From Gallaecimonas kandeliae (lineage in GTDB: Bacteria > Pseudomonadota > Gammaproteobacteria > Enterobacterales > Gallaecimonadaceae), in the NCBI RefSeq assembly GCF_030450055.1, contig NZ_CP118480.1, positions 2,569,415-2,633,414 on the forward strand: a stretch of 64,000 nt of DNA. Direction: 5' to 3'. Below are positions 24,262 to 33,887 of this stretch, one piece after another. A model generated the notes under the pieces. It saw only the letters and a list, made by a program, of their open reading frames with translations, made no database searches and was not told the DNA's origin. Position numbers and translations under genes: made by a program. The first letter of the stretch is position 1. Every line of letters starts with the position of its first letter.

Positions 24262-26197
24262 GGGCCAGGGCCTCAATGGGATCGAGGCGGGCGGCGCTGC
24301 GGGCAGGCAGGAAGCCGAAGGCCACCCCGATAAGGGTCGAGCAGACAAAGGCGCCGACGATGGACGCCACCGAGAAGGTCATGGGCAGGGCGCTACCGGC
24401 CAGGCTCGCCACCAGCCCCAGGCCGAGGGACAGCAGCACGCCTATGGCGCCGCCGGCCAGGCACACCAGCACCGCCTCGATGAGGAACTGCTGGAGTATG
24501 TCGGCCTGGCGGGCGCCGACGGCCATGCGGATGCCGATCTCCCTGGTCCTTTCGGTGACCGACACCAGCATGATGTTCATCACCCCTATGCCCCCCACCA
24601 CCAGGGAGATGACGGCGATGGAGGAGATCAGCAAGGTCATGGTGGAGGTGGTTTTCTGCACCGCCGTCAAGATGCTGTCGGAGCTGCGGGTGAAGAAGTC
24701 CTTGAGGCCGTGGCGCTGGGTCAGCAGGCGGGTGATGCCCTCTTCCGCCAGCTTGCTGGAGACCCCGTCCGCCACCCGCACCGTCAGGGAGCTGAAATAG
24801 TGCTGGCTGAGCATGCGGCTCATCACCGCCGTGTAGGGCACGTAGATCTGCAGGTTCTGGTCGAAGCGGAAATTGCTGTCCTTGTCCTCGGCCACCCCTA
24901 TCACCTTGAAGGGCACCTTGCCGAGGATGATCACCTGGCCTATGGGGTCGCTGCCGTCTGTAAAGAGGGTCTTCTTGGTGTTCTTGTCGATGACCGCCAC
25001 CTGAGCCAGGTGACGGATGTCGTCACGGTTCAGGGCCTGGCCCTCGGCCATGGTCATGCCTTCCACCTGGAAGTACTGCTCGGAAACGCCGCGCACCGTA
25101 GCGGTGGAGTCGACGTTGCCGAAACGGGCCTTGGCGTTGGCCTGGACATTGGGGGTGGCGCTGTCGACGAACACCTGGCCCTGCAAGGCCTCGAGATCGG
25201 AGGGCACCAGGGTCTGGATGCTGTTGGCAAAGCGGTCCCCCCAATTGGCGCCGGGGTAGATGTCGATGGTGTTGGTGCCGATGGCGTTGATGTCGGCGAT
25301 CACCTTCTGGCGGGCGCCCTGGCCCACGGCCACCACGCTCACCACGGCGGTGATGCCGATGATGATGCCGAGCATGGTCAGCAATGTACGCATGCGGTGG
25401 CTGGCCATGGCCAGGCCCGCCATCTTGAAGGCCTCGCTGAAGCGGCCCCAGAGCCCCACCCAGCGCGGCTCCTTGTGTTCCTGGTGGCCGGCCTGACTAA
25501 CGGCCTCGAAGGCACTGTCGTTGCGGCGGTCGGCCACTATCTCGCCGTCTTTTATCTCGATGATGCGCCCGGCGATGGCCGCCACCTCCATGTCGTGGGT
25601 GACGATGATGATGGTCTGGCCCTGCTGGTGCAGCTCCTTGAGGATGGCCAGCACCTCGGCACTGCTCTGGCTGTCCAGGGCGCCGGTGGGCTCGTCCGCC
25701 AGCAGCACCTCGCCGCCGTTCATCAGGGCCCGGGCGATACTGACCCGCTGCTGCTGGCCGCCGGAGAGCTGCCCCGGCCTGTGGTGGCTGCGCTCACCCA
25801 GGCCAAGGCGGCCCAGCAGGCCCTCGGCGCGGGCGCGGCGCTCGGCCTTGGGGCTGCCGGCGTAGATGGCCGGCATCTCGACGTTGCCGGTGGCGTCCAG
25901 GTGTTCCAGCAGGTGGTAGCGTTGGAAGATGAAGCCGAAGTATTCCCGGCGCAGGGTGGCCAGGGCGTCGTCGTCCATGGCGGCCACGTCCTGGCCGGCC
26001 ACCTGGTAGGCCCCTTGGCTGGGCTTGTCCAGGCAGCCGAGGATGTTCATCAGGGTGGACTTGCCGGAGCCGGACTGGCCGACGATGGCCACCATCTCAC
26101 CGGCCTCTATGTCCAGGTTCACGTCCTTGAGCACCGCCACCTGCTGGTCGCCGGAGGGGAAGCTGCGGCCTATGCCGCGCAGTTCGATGAGCGCCAT
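24254..26197 (-). CDS. macB: MacB, ABC-type efflux ATPase/permease
   Basis: Inner-membrane ATPase and permease in one 647-residue chain. The N-terminal ABC domain has Walker [10 protein letters not shown], the signature LSGGQQQR, and Walker [13 protein letters not shown] followed by a switch histidine (IIIVTHD). A membrane helix at ~270-290 leads into the large periplasmic domain, and three C-terminal helices include the [14 protein letters not shown] segment typical of MacB. MacAB pumps export macrolides, peptides or siderophores; the substrate here is unknown. Confidence 0.94.
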   Translation of the reverse strand: MALIELRGIGRSFPSGDQQVAVLKDVNLDIEAGEMVAIVGQSGSGKSTLMNILGCLDKPSQGAYQVAGQDVAAMDDDALATLRREYFGFIFQRYHLLEHLDATGNVEMPAIYAGSPKAERRARAEGLLGRLGLGERSHHRPGQLSGGQQQRVSIARALMNGGEVLLADEPTGALDSQSSAEVLAILKELHQQGQTIIIVTHDMEVAAIAGRIIEIKDGEIVADRRNDSAFEAVSQAGHQEHKEPRWVGLWGRFSEAFKMAGLAMASHRMRTLLTMLGIIIGITAVVSVVAVGQGARQKVIADINAIGTNTIDIYPGANWGDRFANSIQTLVPSDLEALQGQVFVDSATPNVQANAKARFGNVDSTATVRGVSEQYFQVEGMTMAEGQALNRDDIRHLAQVAVIDKNTKKTLFTDGSDPIGQVIILGKVPFKVIGVAEDKDSNFRFDQNLQIYVPYTAVMSRMLSQHYFSSLTVRVADGVSSKLAEEGITRLLTQRHGLKDFFTRSSDSILTAVQKTTSTMTLLISSIAVISLVVGGIGVMNIMLVSVTERTREIGIRMAVGARQADILQQFLIEAVLVCLAGGAIGVLLSLGLGLVASLAGSALPMTFSVASIVGAFVCSTLIGVAFGFLPARSAARLDPIEALARE

Positions 26198-26199
26198 GA

Positions 26200-27393
26200 T
26201 CAGAACCCGAAGGGGCCGTGGCGGCGGCGTTCCTCACCGCTGTACTTGAGGGCGTTGTCGCCCACCACCAGGCGGTCCTGCTCGGTGAGGCCTTCGAGCA
26301 CCTGGACATTGACGTTGTCCCGCACCCCTGTCTTTATCTGGCGGGGCATGGGGTGGTCCTTGCCCATCACCAGCACCTGGTAGCTGTCCGGCCCCAGCTG
26401 CTTGCCAAGCTGCGAGACGGGGATGCATAGGGCGCCCTTGGCCTCGGCCAGCACTATGTGCACCTGGGCCGTCATCGACAGCCGCAGCTGGTGGTCGGGG
26501 TTCGGCACGTCGAAACGGCCGTAGTAGTAGATGGCGGTGCTGCTCGATGAGCTGGAGGAGCTGCTGTTGCTGCTGGAGGAATCGGACACAGTCGTGGGGG
26601 CCGGTTCGACGCTGCGGAGCTTCGCCTGGTAGCGGTGGTCAGGGTCGCCCAGGGTGGTGAAGTAAACCGGCATGCCGGCCTTGACCTTGGTGACGTCCGC
26701 TTCCGAGATCTCGGCCTTGACGGTCATAGTGTCAAGGTTGGCCAGGATCAGTATGGTGGGGGCGCTCTGGTTGGAGACCACCGTCTGGCCTTCCTTGGTG
26801 ACTATGGCGATCACCACGCCGTCCATGGGGGCCGTGATCCGGGTGTAGCCGAGGTTGGCCTTGGCGGTGTCCACCGCTATCTCGGCCTGGGCTATCTGGG
26901 CGTCGAGGGAGGACAGCTCGGCCTGGGTGCTGACCAGCTGGGCGCGGGCTTGCTCCAGATCGGCCCTGGCGCCGGCGTCGGCCTGGTTCAGGGATTTTTG
27001 GCGCTCAAAGGCGAGGCGGTATTGCTCCAGCAAGGCCTGCTTGGCCCTCTTCTGGGCCTGGGCGCTGTTGAGGGACGCCTGGGCCTTCTTGAGATCGTTC
27101 TGCTGCAGCACGGGGTCAATCTCGGCCAGCAGTTGGCCCTTCTTGACGCTCTGCCCCAGCTCGACCTTGAGGGATCGCAGCTGGCCCGAGACCTGGGCAC
27201 CGACGTTGACCTGCTGGTAGGCCTCCAGGGCACCTGTGGCCAGCACGGCACTCTCGATGTCGGCCCGCTTGGGGGCGACGGTGAGGAAATCCATCTTGGG
27301 CTTGGCCGGGGCCAGCCACCAGGCGCCGAGAGCCAGTATGACGAGGCCGCCGGCACCCATCAGCAGCCATTTACGTAAAGCGGTCTTTTTCAT
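26200..27393 (-). CDS. macA: MacA, periplasmic adaptor of the MacAB pump
   Basis: Membrane fusion protein: N-terminal membrane anchor (about residues 7-27), biotinyl-lipoyl half motifs around the coiled-coil hairpin (residues ~95-170), beta-barrel and membrane-proximal domains. ATG 27393 is chosen since it directly precedes the KKTALRKW...anchor and follows GAGGT. Before the [13 protein letters not shown] strand there is a serine-rich stretch ([16 protein letters not shown]) that I do not expect in this family. It is encoded by mixed AGC/TCC/TCG codons. First gene of the macA-macB-OMF operon. Confidence 0.9.
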   Translation of the reverse strand: MKKTALRKWLLMGAGGLVILALGAWWLAPAKPKMDFLTVAPKRADIESAVLATGALEAYQQVNVGAQVSGQLRSLKVELGQSVKKGQLLAEIDPVLQQNDLKKAQASLNSAQAQKRAKQALLEQYRLAFERQKSLNQADAGARADLEQARAQLVSTQAELSSLDAQIAQAEIAVDTAKANLGYTRITAPMDGVVIAIVTKEGQTVVSNQSAPTILILANLDTMTVKAEISEADVTKVKAGMPVYFTTLGDPDHRYQAKLRSVEPAPTTVSDSSSSNSSSSSSSSSTAIYYYGRFDVPNPDHQLRLSMTAQVHIVLAEAKGALCIPVSQLGKQLGPDSYQVLVMGKDHPMPRQIKTGVRDNVNVQVLEGLTEQDRLVVGDNALKYSGEERRRHGPFGF

Positions 27394-27652
27394 CTTGGTT
27401 CCAACCTCAACCTTTGCCCCAGTAAAGCACGGCAAAGGCCCTGATCTCCCTATCCTTTTAACAACTTTACAGTCGTTGCGAAGCCGGGATCGGCGCCACT
27501 GCGCCTCCTTGTGGCAAGGATCCGGTGGACTACCTCAAGGGGCTCCTGGCGGACTAAACCAGCTTATCGATAAAAGCGTTCGCAAAATGCCCCTTGTCCG
27601 GGCCAAGGGCCTGCTCCTAGACTGGCAGTTCCCTCCCCTTTACTGGCCCACC
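27394..27652. other. Divergent intergenic region macA / DedA
   Basis: No gene is firmly visible in these 259 bp. The first ~70 bp contain AT-rich patches such as CTTTTAACAACTTTACAG that could be the macA promoter on the minus strand. The DedA frame remains open through the right part and could start at ATG 27587 instead of 27653. Confidence 0.4.
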
Positions 27653-28567
27653 ATGCGCGATCTGGAGCACCTGCTGGTACAACAAGGCCCGCTGCTGGTC
27701 TTCCTCAATGTCCTGGCCGAACAGTTGGGGCTGCCGCTGCCGTCCTTCCCTTCCCTGATCCTGGTGGGGGCCCTGGCCGCCCAGGGCCATATCGACGCCG
27801 GCCAATGTCTGGCCCTGGCCATGCTGGCCTGTATGCTGGCCGACAGCAGCTGGAACCTGGCCGGGCGCCGCTTCGGCGGCGGCCTGCTCAAGACCATCTG
27901 CCGCCTCTCCTTGTCCCAGGACTCCTGCATCCGCACCGGCCTAAACCTCTACGCCAGGGTGGGCCCCAAGGCGCTGCTGGTGTCCCGCTTCCTGCCCGGT
28001 GCCGGCGCCTTGTTCACCACCATGGCCGGTCTGCACCGCACTCCCTGGCCGCGCTTCTGGCTGTTCTCCTTCAGCGGCGCCCTGCTCTGGGCCGGCACCG
28101 GCATCGGCCTGGGCCTGGCCTTCAGCAGCGCCGTGGACAGGTTGCTGGACTGGCTCAGCCACTACGGCCCCCTGGGGCTGCTGGCGGTGCTGGGGGCCCT
28201 GGCCCTGTTCCTGGCCTGGAAATACACCAAGAGGCGCGCCTTGCTGCGCCGCACCGCCAAGGTGCCCCGCATCAGCGCCGAGGCCCTGCAGGAGCTGCAC
28301 CTGGCCGGCCAGGCCCCGCTGGTGCTGGACGTGCGCGGCCCCAGCCCAGACCAGCCGGACGGCATTCCCGGCGCCCTGCCCGTCTCCCTGGAAGCCCCCT
28401 TGGACCAGGTTCTGGACCAGGCCAAGGGCCGCCCCGTGGTTGTCTACTGCGCCTGCCCCCACGAACTGTCGGCGGCGCTGCTGGCCGAGAAGCTCCAGGC
28501 CCACGGCATCGAAAGCCAGGCCCTGGCCGGCGGCCTGGAGGCCTGGCAGCAACTGGCCCAGGACTGA
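27653..28567 (+). CDS. DedA-family membrane protein fused to a rhodanese domain
   Basis: Residues ~1-190 form a DedA/SNARE-associated membrane domain: hydrophobic helices, an early PLPSFPSLILVGALAA segment, and the RFLPGAGALFTTMAGL motif that corresponds to the conserved R-x-x-P-G-x-R/A region of DedA lipid scramblase-like proteins. After a basic linker, residues ~205-300 form a rhodanese domain with the potential active cysteine in VVVYCACPHELSAALLAEKL. The fusion suggests a cytoplasmic sulfurtransferase or regulatory sensor attached to the transporter. ATG 27653 gives a family-like N-terminus; ATG 27587 would add 22 residues. Neither has a clear ribosome binding site. Confidence 0.82.
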   Translation: MRDLEHLLVQQGPLLVFLNVLAEQLGLPLPSFPSLILVGALAAQGHIDAGQCLALAMLACMLADSSWNLAGRRFGGGLLKTICRLSLSQDSCIRTGLNLYARVGPKALLVSRFLPGAGALFTTMAGLHRTPWPRFWLFSFSGALLWAGTGIGLGLAFSSAVDRLLDWLSHYGPLGLLAVLGALALFLAWKYTKRRALLRRTAKVPRISAEALQELHLAGQAPLVLDVRGPSPDQPDGIPGALPVSLEAPLDQVLDQAKGRPVVVYCACPHELSAALLAEKLQAHGIESQALAGGLEAWQQLAQD

Positions 28568-28662
28568 GCCCTCGCCTTCTACAAAAAAGTCGCCGCCGGG
28601 GCTTGCCCTGGCCTGGCCTTTGCCTTAGGTTAAAAAACACTGTTCATTTACGACATGTAACC

Positions 28663-29268
28663 ATGGGTAGACGCAAGGACCACGACCCGGCCCAGTTGGA
28701 CCAAAGGGTGCTGGAGACGGTGCAGGCAGAGCTGCAGGGCCAGGGCATCGAAGGCCTGAGCCTGCGCCGCCTGGCCGGCCTTATCGGTTATGCCCCCAGC
28801 ACCCTGGTCAGCCACTACGGCAGCTACGCCCTGCTGCTGCTGCGGGTCAACCGCCAGACCCTGGACGACCTGGCAAGCGCCCTGGCCCAGCAGGACGACA
28901 CCAACCCAAGTACAAAAGACCCCCGCCAGCAGCTGCTGGCCACAGCCCTTGGCTACCTGGATTTCGCCCGGGAGAGGCCCCACGCCTTTCGGCTGCTGTT
29001 CGAGCACAAGCTGCCCCCAGGCGAGCCCATGCCGGCGGACTACCAGCAGCGGCTGGACGGCCTTTTCCATGCCGTGGAGGCGCCCCTGGCCAGGCTCAAC
29101 CCCGCTCTGCCGGCAAACGCCCTGCGCCTGGAGGCCCGCACCCTCTGGGCCAGCGTCCACGGCATCTGCCTGCTGGACATCGACGACAAACTTTTCCTGG
29201 CCGGCGCCGACGGCCAGGCCATGATCGCCACCCTGCTGGGCCACTTTCTGGACAAGGAGCAGCCATGA
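28663..29268 (+). CDS. TetR family transcriptional regulator
   Basis: About 201 residues. The N-terminal helix-turn-helix is LSLRRLAGLIGYAPSTLVSHYGSYALL, and the C-terminal part looks like a WHG/TetR_C ligand domain with FEHKLPPGEP and an ARTLWASVHGICLL helix. It overlaps the LplT-PlsC gene by 4 nt (ATGA) and so very likely controls its own operon in response to a lipid or drug; the ligand is not predictable. The 95-bp upstream gap contains an AT-rich ACTGTTCATTTACGACATGTAA stretch that could hold promoter and operator. Confidence 0.83.
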   Translation: MGRRKDHDPAQLDQRVLETVQAELQGQGIEGLSLRRLAGLIGYAPSTLVSHYGSYALLLLRVNRQTLDDLASALAQQDDTNPSTKDPRQQLLATALGYLDFARERPHAFRLLFEHKLPPGEPMPADYQQRLDGLFHAVEAPLARLNPALPANALRLEARTLWASVHGICLLDIDDKLFLAGADGQAMIATLLGHFLDKEQP

Positions 29269-31133
29269 CCGCCCTCATCAGGAGCCGCCGTTTCGGCCCC
29301 CTCTTCTTCACCCAGGCCTTCGGGGCCGCCAACGACAACCTCTTCAAGAACGCCTTGATGCTGCTGCTGACCTTCAGCACTGGCCTGCTGCCCTGGCAGG
29401 ACAACTCCCTGACGGTCAACATCGCCGCCGGCCTTTTCATACTGCCCTTCCTGCTGCTGTCGGCCCCGGCCGGCCAGTTGGCGGACGCCGTCGACAAGGC
29501 CTGGCTTATCCGCAAGATAAAGCTGGCCGAGATAGCCATCATGGCCCTGGCGGTACTGGCCCTCTGGCAGCAGCAGTACCTCTGGCTGCTGGGGGTCCTC
29601 TTCCTGATGGGGGCCCAGTCCGCCTTCTTCGGCCCGGTCAAGTACGCCATATTGCCGCAGCTGCTCAAACCCGAAGAGCTGGTGGCCGGCAACGCCTGGG
29701 TGGAGATGGGCACCTTCGTGGCCATATTGCTGGGCACCATCGCCGGCGGCCTGGTGGTGGGCTTCGAGCAGGTGCTGCTGTGGCTGTCAGTGGGGCTGCT
29801 GGCCCTGGCCGTGGTCGGCTACCTGGCCGCAACCTTTATCCCCGCCGCCCCCGCCGGTGCCAAGGCGCCCAGTTTCAGCTTCAAGCCCTGGCAGCAGACC
29901 AAGGCCATGCTGCACATAGGCCGCAAGAACCGCACCCTCTTCCTGTCCCTGATGGCCATCAGCTGGTTCTGGTTCCTGGGCGCCGGCTACCTGACCCAGT
30001 TCCCCACCTTCGCCAAGCAGGTGCTGGGGGGCGACAACACCGTGGTGACGGCGCTGCTGGTGGCCTTCTCGGTGGGGGTGGCGGCAGGCTCCTTGCTCTG
30101 CGAGAGGCTCTCCGGCGACCACGTCGAGCTGGGGCTGGTGCCCATCGGCTCCCTGGGCCTGACGGTGTTCGGCCTGGATTTGGCCTTCGCCGCCCCCGAC
30201 CAGGTCGGCGCCAGCCTGATGGGGATCGGCAGCTACCTGGCCCAGCCCTTCGGCTGGCGGGTGCTGGTAGATCTCACCCTCATCGGCGTCTTCGGCGGCC
30301 TCTTCATAGTGCCCCTCTACGCCCTCCTGCAAGCCCGTGCCGAGGAGAGCGAGCGGGCCCGCGTCATCGCCGCCAACAACGTCTTCAACGCCCTCTTCAT
30401 GGTGGCCAGCGCCCTGTTCGGCATCCTCTTTTTATCGGTGATGCAGCTCAGCATCCCCCAGTACTTCGCGGTGCTGGCGGTGATGAACCTGGTGGTGGCC
30501 TTCTATGTCTACGGCCAGCTGCCGGAATTCGTGCTGCGCCTTTGCATCTGGCTGCTCAGCCACAGCTTCTACCGGGTCACCAGCAGCAACCTCAAGGCCA
30601 TACCGCGGGAAGGCCCGGCGCTGCTGGTCTGCAACCACGTCAGCTTCGTCGATGCCCTGCTCATCGCCGGCGCCTGCCGCCGGCCGGTGCGCTTCGTGAT
30701 GGAAAAGGGCATCTTCGAGATGCCGGGCCTGAACTGGCTGTTCCGCACCGCCAAGACCATCCCCATCTGCTCCCAGAAGGACGACGCCGCGACCTTCGAG
30801 CGGGCCTTCGAGCGCATCGACGCCGAGCTGGCGGACGGCGAGGTGGTCTGCATCTTCCCCGAGGGCCGGCTGACCAAGGACGGCGACATGGGGCCCTTCC
30901 GCCCCGGCGTCGAGCGGATCCTGAAAAAGCGCCCGGTGCCCGTGGTGCCCATGGCGCTCAAGGGCCTCTGGGGCAGTTTCTTCAGCCACCAGGGCAAGGG
31001 CGCCTTCAAGCCCGGCAAGGGTCGCTTCTGGTCCAAAATAGCCCTGGTGGCGGGCGAGCCCCTGGACGGCGCGACCGCCAGTGCCGCCGCCCTGGAAGCC
31101 GAGGTAAAGCAGCTGCGGGGCGAGCAGCGCTGA
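29265..31133 (+). CDS. LplT-like lysophospholipid transporter fused to a PlsC-type acyltransferase
   Basis: A 622-residue two-domain protein. Residues ~1-415 are an MFS transporter of the LplT type, with many membrane helices and the opening FGAANDNLFKNAL. Residues ~425-620 are a glycerophospholipid acyltransferase with the catalytic HX4D as NHVSFVDAL and the FPEGRLT motif. In E. coli, LplT (flippase) and Aas (acyltransferase/ligase) work in sequence to re-acylate lysophospholipids; here import and acylation are in one chain, without an acyl-ligase domain. It overlaps the TetR gene and ends before a strong terminator. Confidence 0.88.
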   Translation: MTALIRSRRFGPLFFTQAFGAANDNLFKNALMLLLTFSTGLLPWQDNSLTVNIAAGLFILPFLLLSAPAGQLADAVDKAWLIRKIKLAEIAIMALAVLALWQQQYLWLLGVLFLMGAQSAFFGPVKYAILPQLLKPEELVAGNAWVEMGTFVAILLGTIAGGLVVGFEQVLLWLSVGLLALAVVGYLAATFIPAAPAGAKAPSFSFKPWQQTKAMLHIGRKNRTLFLSLMAISWFWFLGAGYLTQFPTFAKQVLGGDNTVVTALLVAFSVGVAAGSLLCERLSGDHVELGLVPIGSLGLTVFGLDLAFAAPDQVGASLMGIGSYLAQPFGWRVLVDLTLIGVFGGLFIVPLYALLQARAEESERARVIAANNVFNALFMVASALFGILFLSVMQLSIPQYFAVLAVMNLVVAFYVYGQLPEFVLRLCIWLLSHSFYRVTSSNLKAIPREGPALLVCNHVSFVDALLIAGACRRPVRFVMEKGIFEMPGLNWLFRTAKTIPICSQKDDAATFERAFERIDAELADGEVVCIFPEGRLTKDGDMGPFRPGVERILKKRPVPVVPMALKGLWGSFFSHQGKGAFKPGKGRFWSKIALVAGEPLDGATASAAALEAEVKQLRGEQR

Positions 31134-31150
31134 GCAGCGCTTAAGCAAGA

Positions 31151-31173
31151 GCCGCCTTCGGGCGGCTTTTTTT
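31151..31173 (+). terminator. Terminator after LplT-PlsC
   Basis: GCCGCC-TTCG-GGCGGC hairpin (UUCG tetraloop) followed by T7. Confidence 0.93.
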
Positions 31174-31294
31174 ACGACAACTGGCAGGACCATTGCCGCA
31201 GTTCGGCCCCTTTTCCTTGCAGTGGCGGCCTATCTCAGCCATGTTGTCAGCCGCCACAACCCTGCGGGTTTACCAAAAGAAGGGGAAAGACCTC

Positions 31295-32947
<1,653 letters not shown>

Positions 32948-32960
32948 GCTGGCACCATGA

Positions 32961-32988
32961 AAAAGCCGCCCTCTTGGGCGGCTTTTTT
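32961..32988. terminator. Bidirectional terminator after the M49 peptidase
   Basis: An 11-bp stem (AAAAGCCGCCC/GGGCGGCTTTT, loop TCTT) followed by more T; the left A-run supports use from the minus strand as well. Confidence 0.9.
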
Positions 32989-33019
32989 GTTGGCCAAAGG
33001 CCAAACATGAAACGGCTGC

Positions 33020-33295
33020 CTAGGCGGTACTGGCAACCACGGCCGCCAGCAGCGCCAGGGAGGCCGGCAGCAGCGCCGCCAGGGCCAGGACCCTGGCGTC
33101 CCGGCGGTGCTCCCTCAGCAGCAATGCCAGGCACAGCAGCACCAGGAACCAGAGGCTCAGCGAGCCCCCTTCAAGCTGGGGGCTCGCTGGCACAGCTTGC
33201 CCGCCGTCAAGGGCCAGAAGCCCATGCCAGGCCTTCCCTAAACCGGCCCCCAAGCCGGTGATAAAACTACAAGGCACAGCGCGCCTCCACTGCAA
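33020..33295 (-). CDS. Doubtful small ORF with GlyGly-CTERM-like segment
   Basis: Ninety-one codons at most. The middle reads EGGSLSLWFLVLLCLALLLREHRR, which resembles a GlyGly-CTERM sorting signal (Gly-Gly, hydrophobic helix, basic end) but continues into a second hydrophobic segment, which true GlyGly-CTERM tails do not. It may be a decayed end of a surface protein like the remnant just downstream, a small two-helix membrane protein, or chance. No ribosome binding site was found. Confidence 0.3.
   Translation of the reverse strand: MQWRRAVPCSFITGLGAGLGKAWHGLLALDGGQAVPASPQLEGGSLSLWFLVLLCLALLLREHRRDARVLALAALLPASLALLAAVVASTA
33159..33188. repeat. Perfect 11-bp inverted repeat
   Basis: AGCGAGCCCCC (33159-33169) and GGGGGCTCGCT (33178-33188) are separated by 8 nt. 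There is no T tract on either side. It lies inside the doubtful small ORF, at the codons before the GGSLSLW segment on the minus strand. Confidence 0.85.
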
Positions 33296-33382
33296 GGTCT
33301 ATCCATACAAGCCCGGCAAGGCGGGCCGACAGAAACTATTACGGATCCCGGCGCCAAAACCGCCACGGCTTAAGCCATGGAT

Positions 33383-33410
33383 AAAAAAGAGCGACCAAAG
33401 CCGCTCTTTT
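33383..33410 (-). terminator. Terminator downstream of the GlyGly-CTERM remnant
   Basis: On the minus strand AAAAGAGCGG...CGCTCTTTTTTAT: a 9-bp stem (arms 33385-33393 and 33402-33410) followed by T6. Confidence 0.75.
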
Positions 33411-33427
33411 CTTCAATGGGGGTTGCC

Positions 33428-33795
33428 TCAGCGAAGCCGGCGCCTGAACAGGCCCGCCAGGCCCAGCAGCAGCACTGACCAGAGCTGCAGTGAACCGCCC
33501 TTGGATTTGTGCTCCTCGGGGGCCGCCAGCACCTGGACCCTTGCCTGGCCCTGGGCGGTGCCGCCCAGGCCGTCGCTCACCAGGTAGCTGATGATGGCGG
33601 TGCCGGTGAAGCCAGCCGCTGGGGTAAAGGTCAGGCTCTTGCCCGTCACCACCACAGTGCCCTGGTCGACGCTGGCCTGGGCCAACGTCAGGGCGTCGCC
33701 GTCCGGGTCGCTGTCGTTGGCCAGCACGTCGATGGAAATAGGGTAACCACCTGGATCTGGGCTGCGTCATCCACAGCCACGGGGATACGGCCGGG
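33428..33795 (-). pseudogene. Frameshifted C-terminal remnant of a GlyGly-CTERM surface protein
   Basis: On the minus strand the last ~100 codons encode a cadherin-like/Ig-like domain (IDVLANDSDPDGDALTLAQ, then ATISYLVSDGLGGTAQGQA-like text) and a GlyGly-CTERM tail (KGGSLQLW, hydrophobic stretch, FRRRLR). They align with the C-terminus of the 1811-residue protein at 41965-47400. Upstream, the codons for VAVDDAAQ are still recognisable but in another frame: where the intact gene reads GCC CAG ACC CAT GGC GGC, the remnant lacks one base near 33748. Beyond ~33795 the similarity stops at an unrelated terminator, so most of the gene is gone. Confidence 0.8.
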
Positions 33796-33820
33796 GCTTT
33801 AGCAGGGGCGGCGTCATGAA

Positions 33821-33841
33821 AAAGCCGCCTCGTGGGCGGCT
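33821..33841 (-). terminator. Terminator of the sigma factor-kinase operon
   Basis: AAGCCGCC/GGCGGCTTT stem with a 5-nt loop; on the minus strand it is followed by TTTTTC. It lies 47 bp after the kinase stop codon. Confidence 0.75.
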
Positions 33842-33887
33842 TTAGTGGCTTCAAGAACTTGTCGACGGAACGCCGTCTGGCGCCGAC

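Noticed and set aside
24242-26383. 713-codon plus-strand frame opposite macB
   Set aside because: Exact antisense shadow of macB, rich in His/Gly/Gln as expected for reversed GC-rich coding DNA.
33159-33188. 11-bp inverted repeat as a terminator
   Set aside because: No T tract on either strand; reported only as an inverted repeat.
33746-33758. 13-bp match TAACCACCTGGAT also at 41913-41925
   Set aside because: A match of this length is expected by chance many times in 64 kb; the flanks do not agree.
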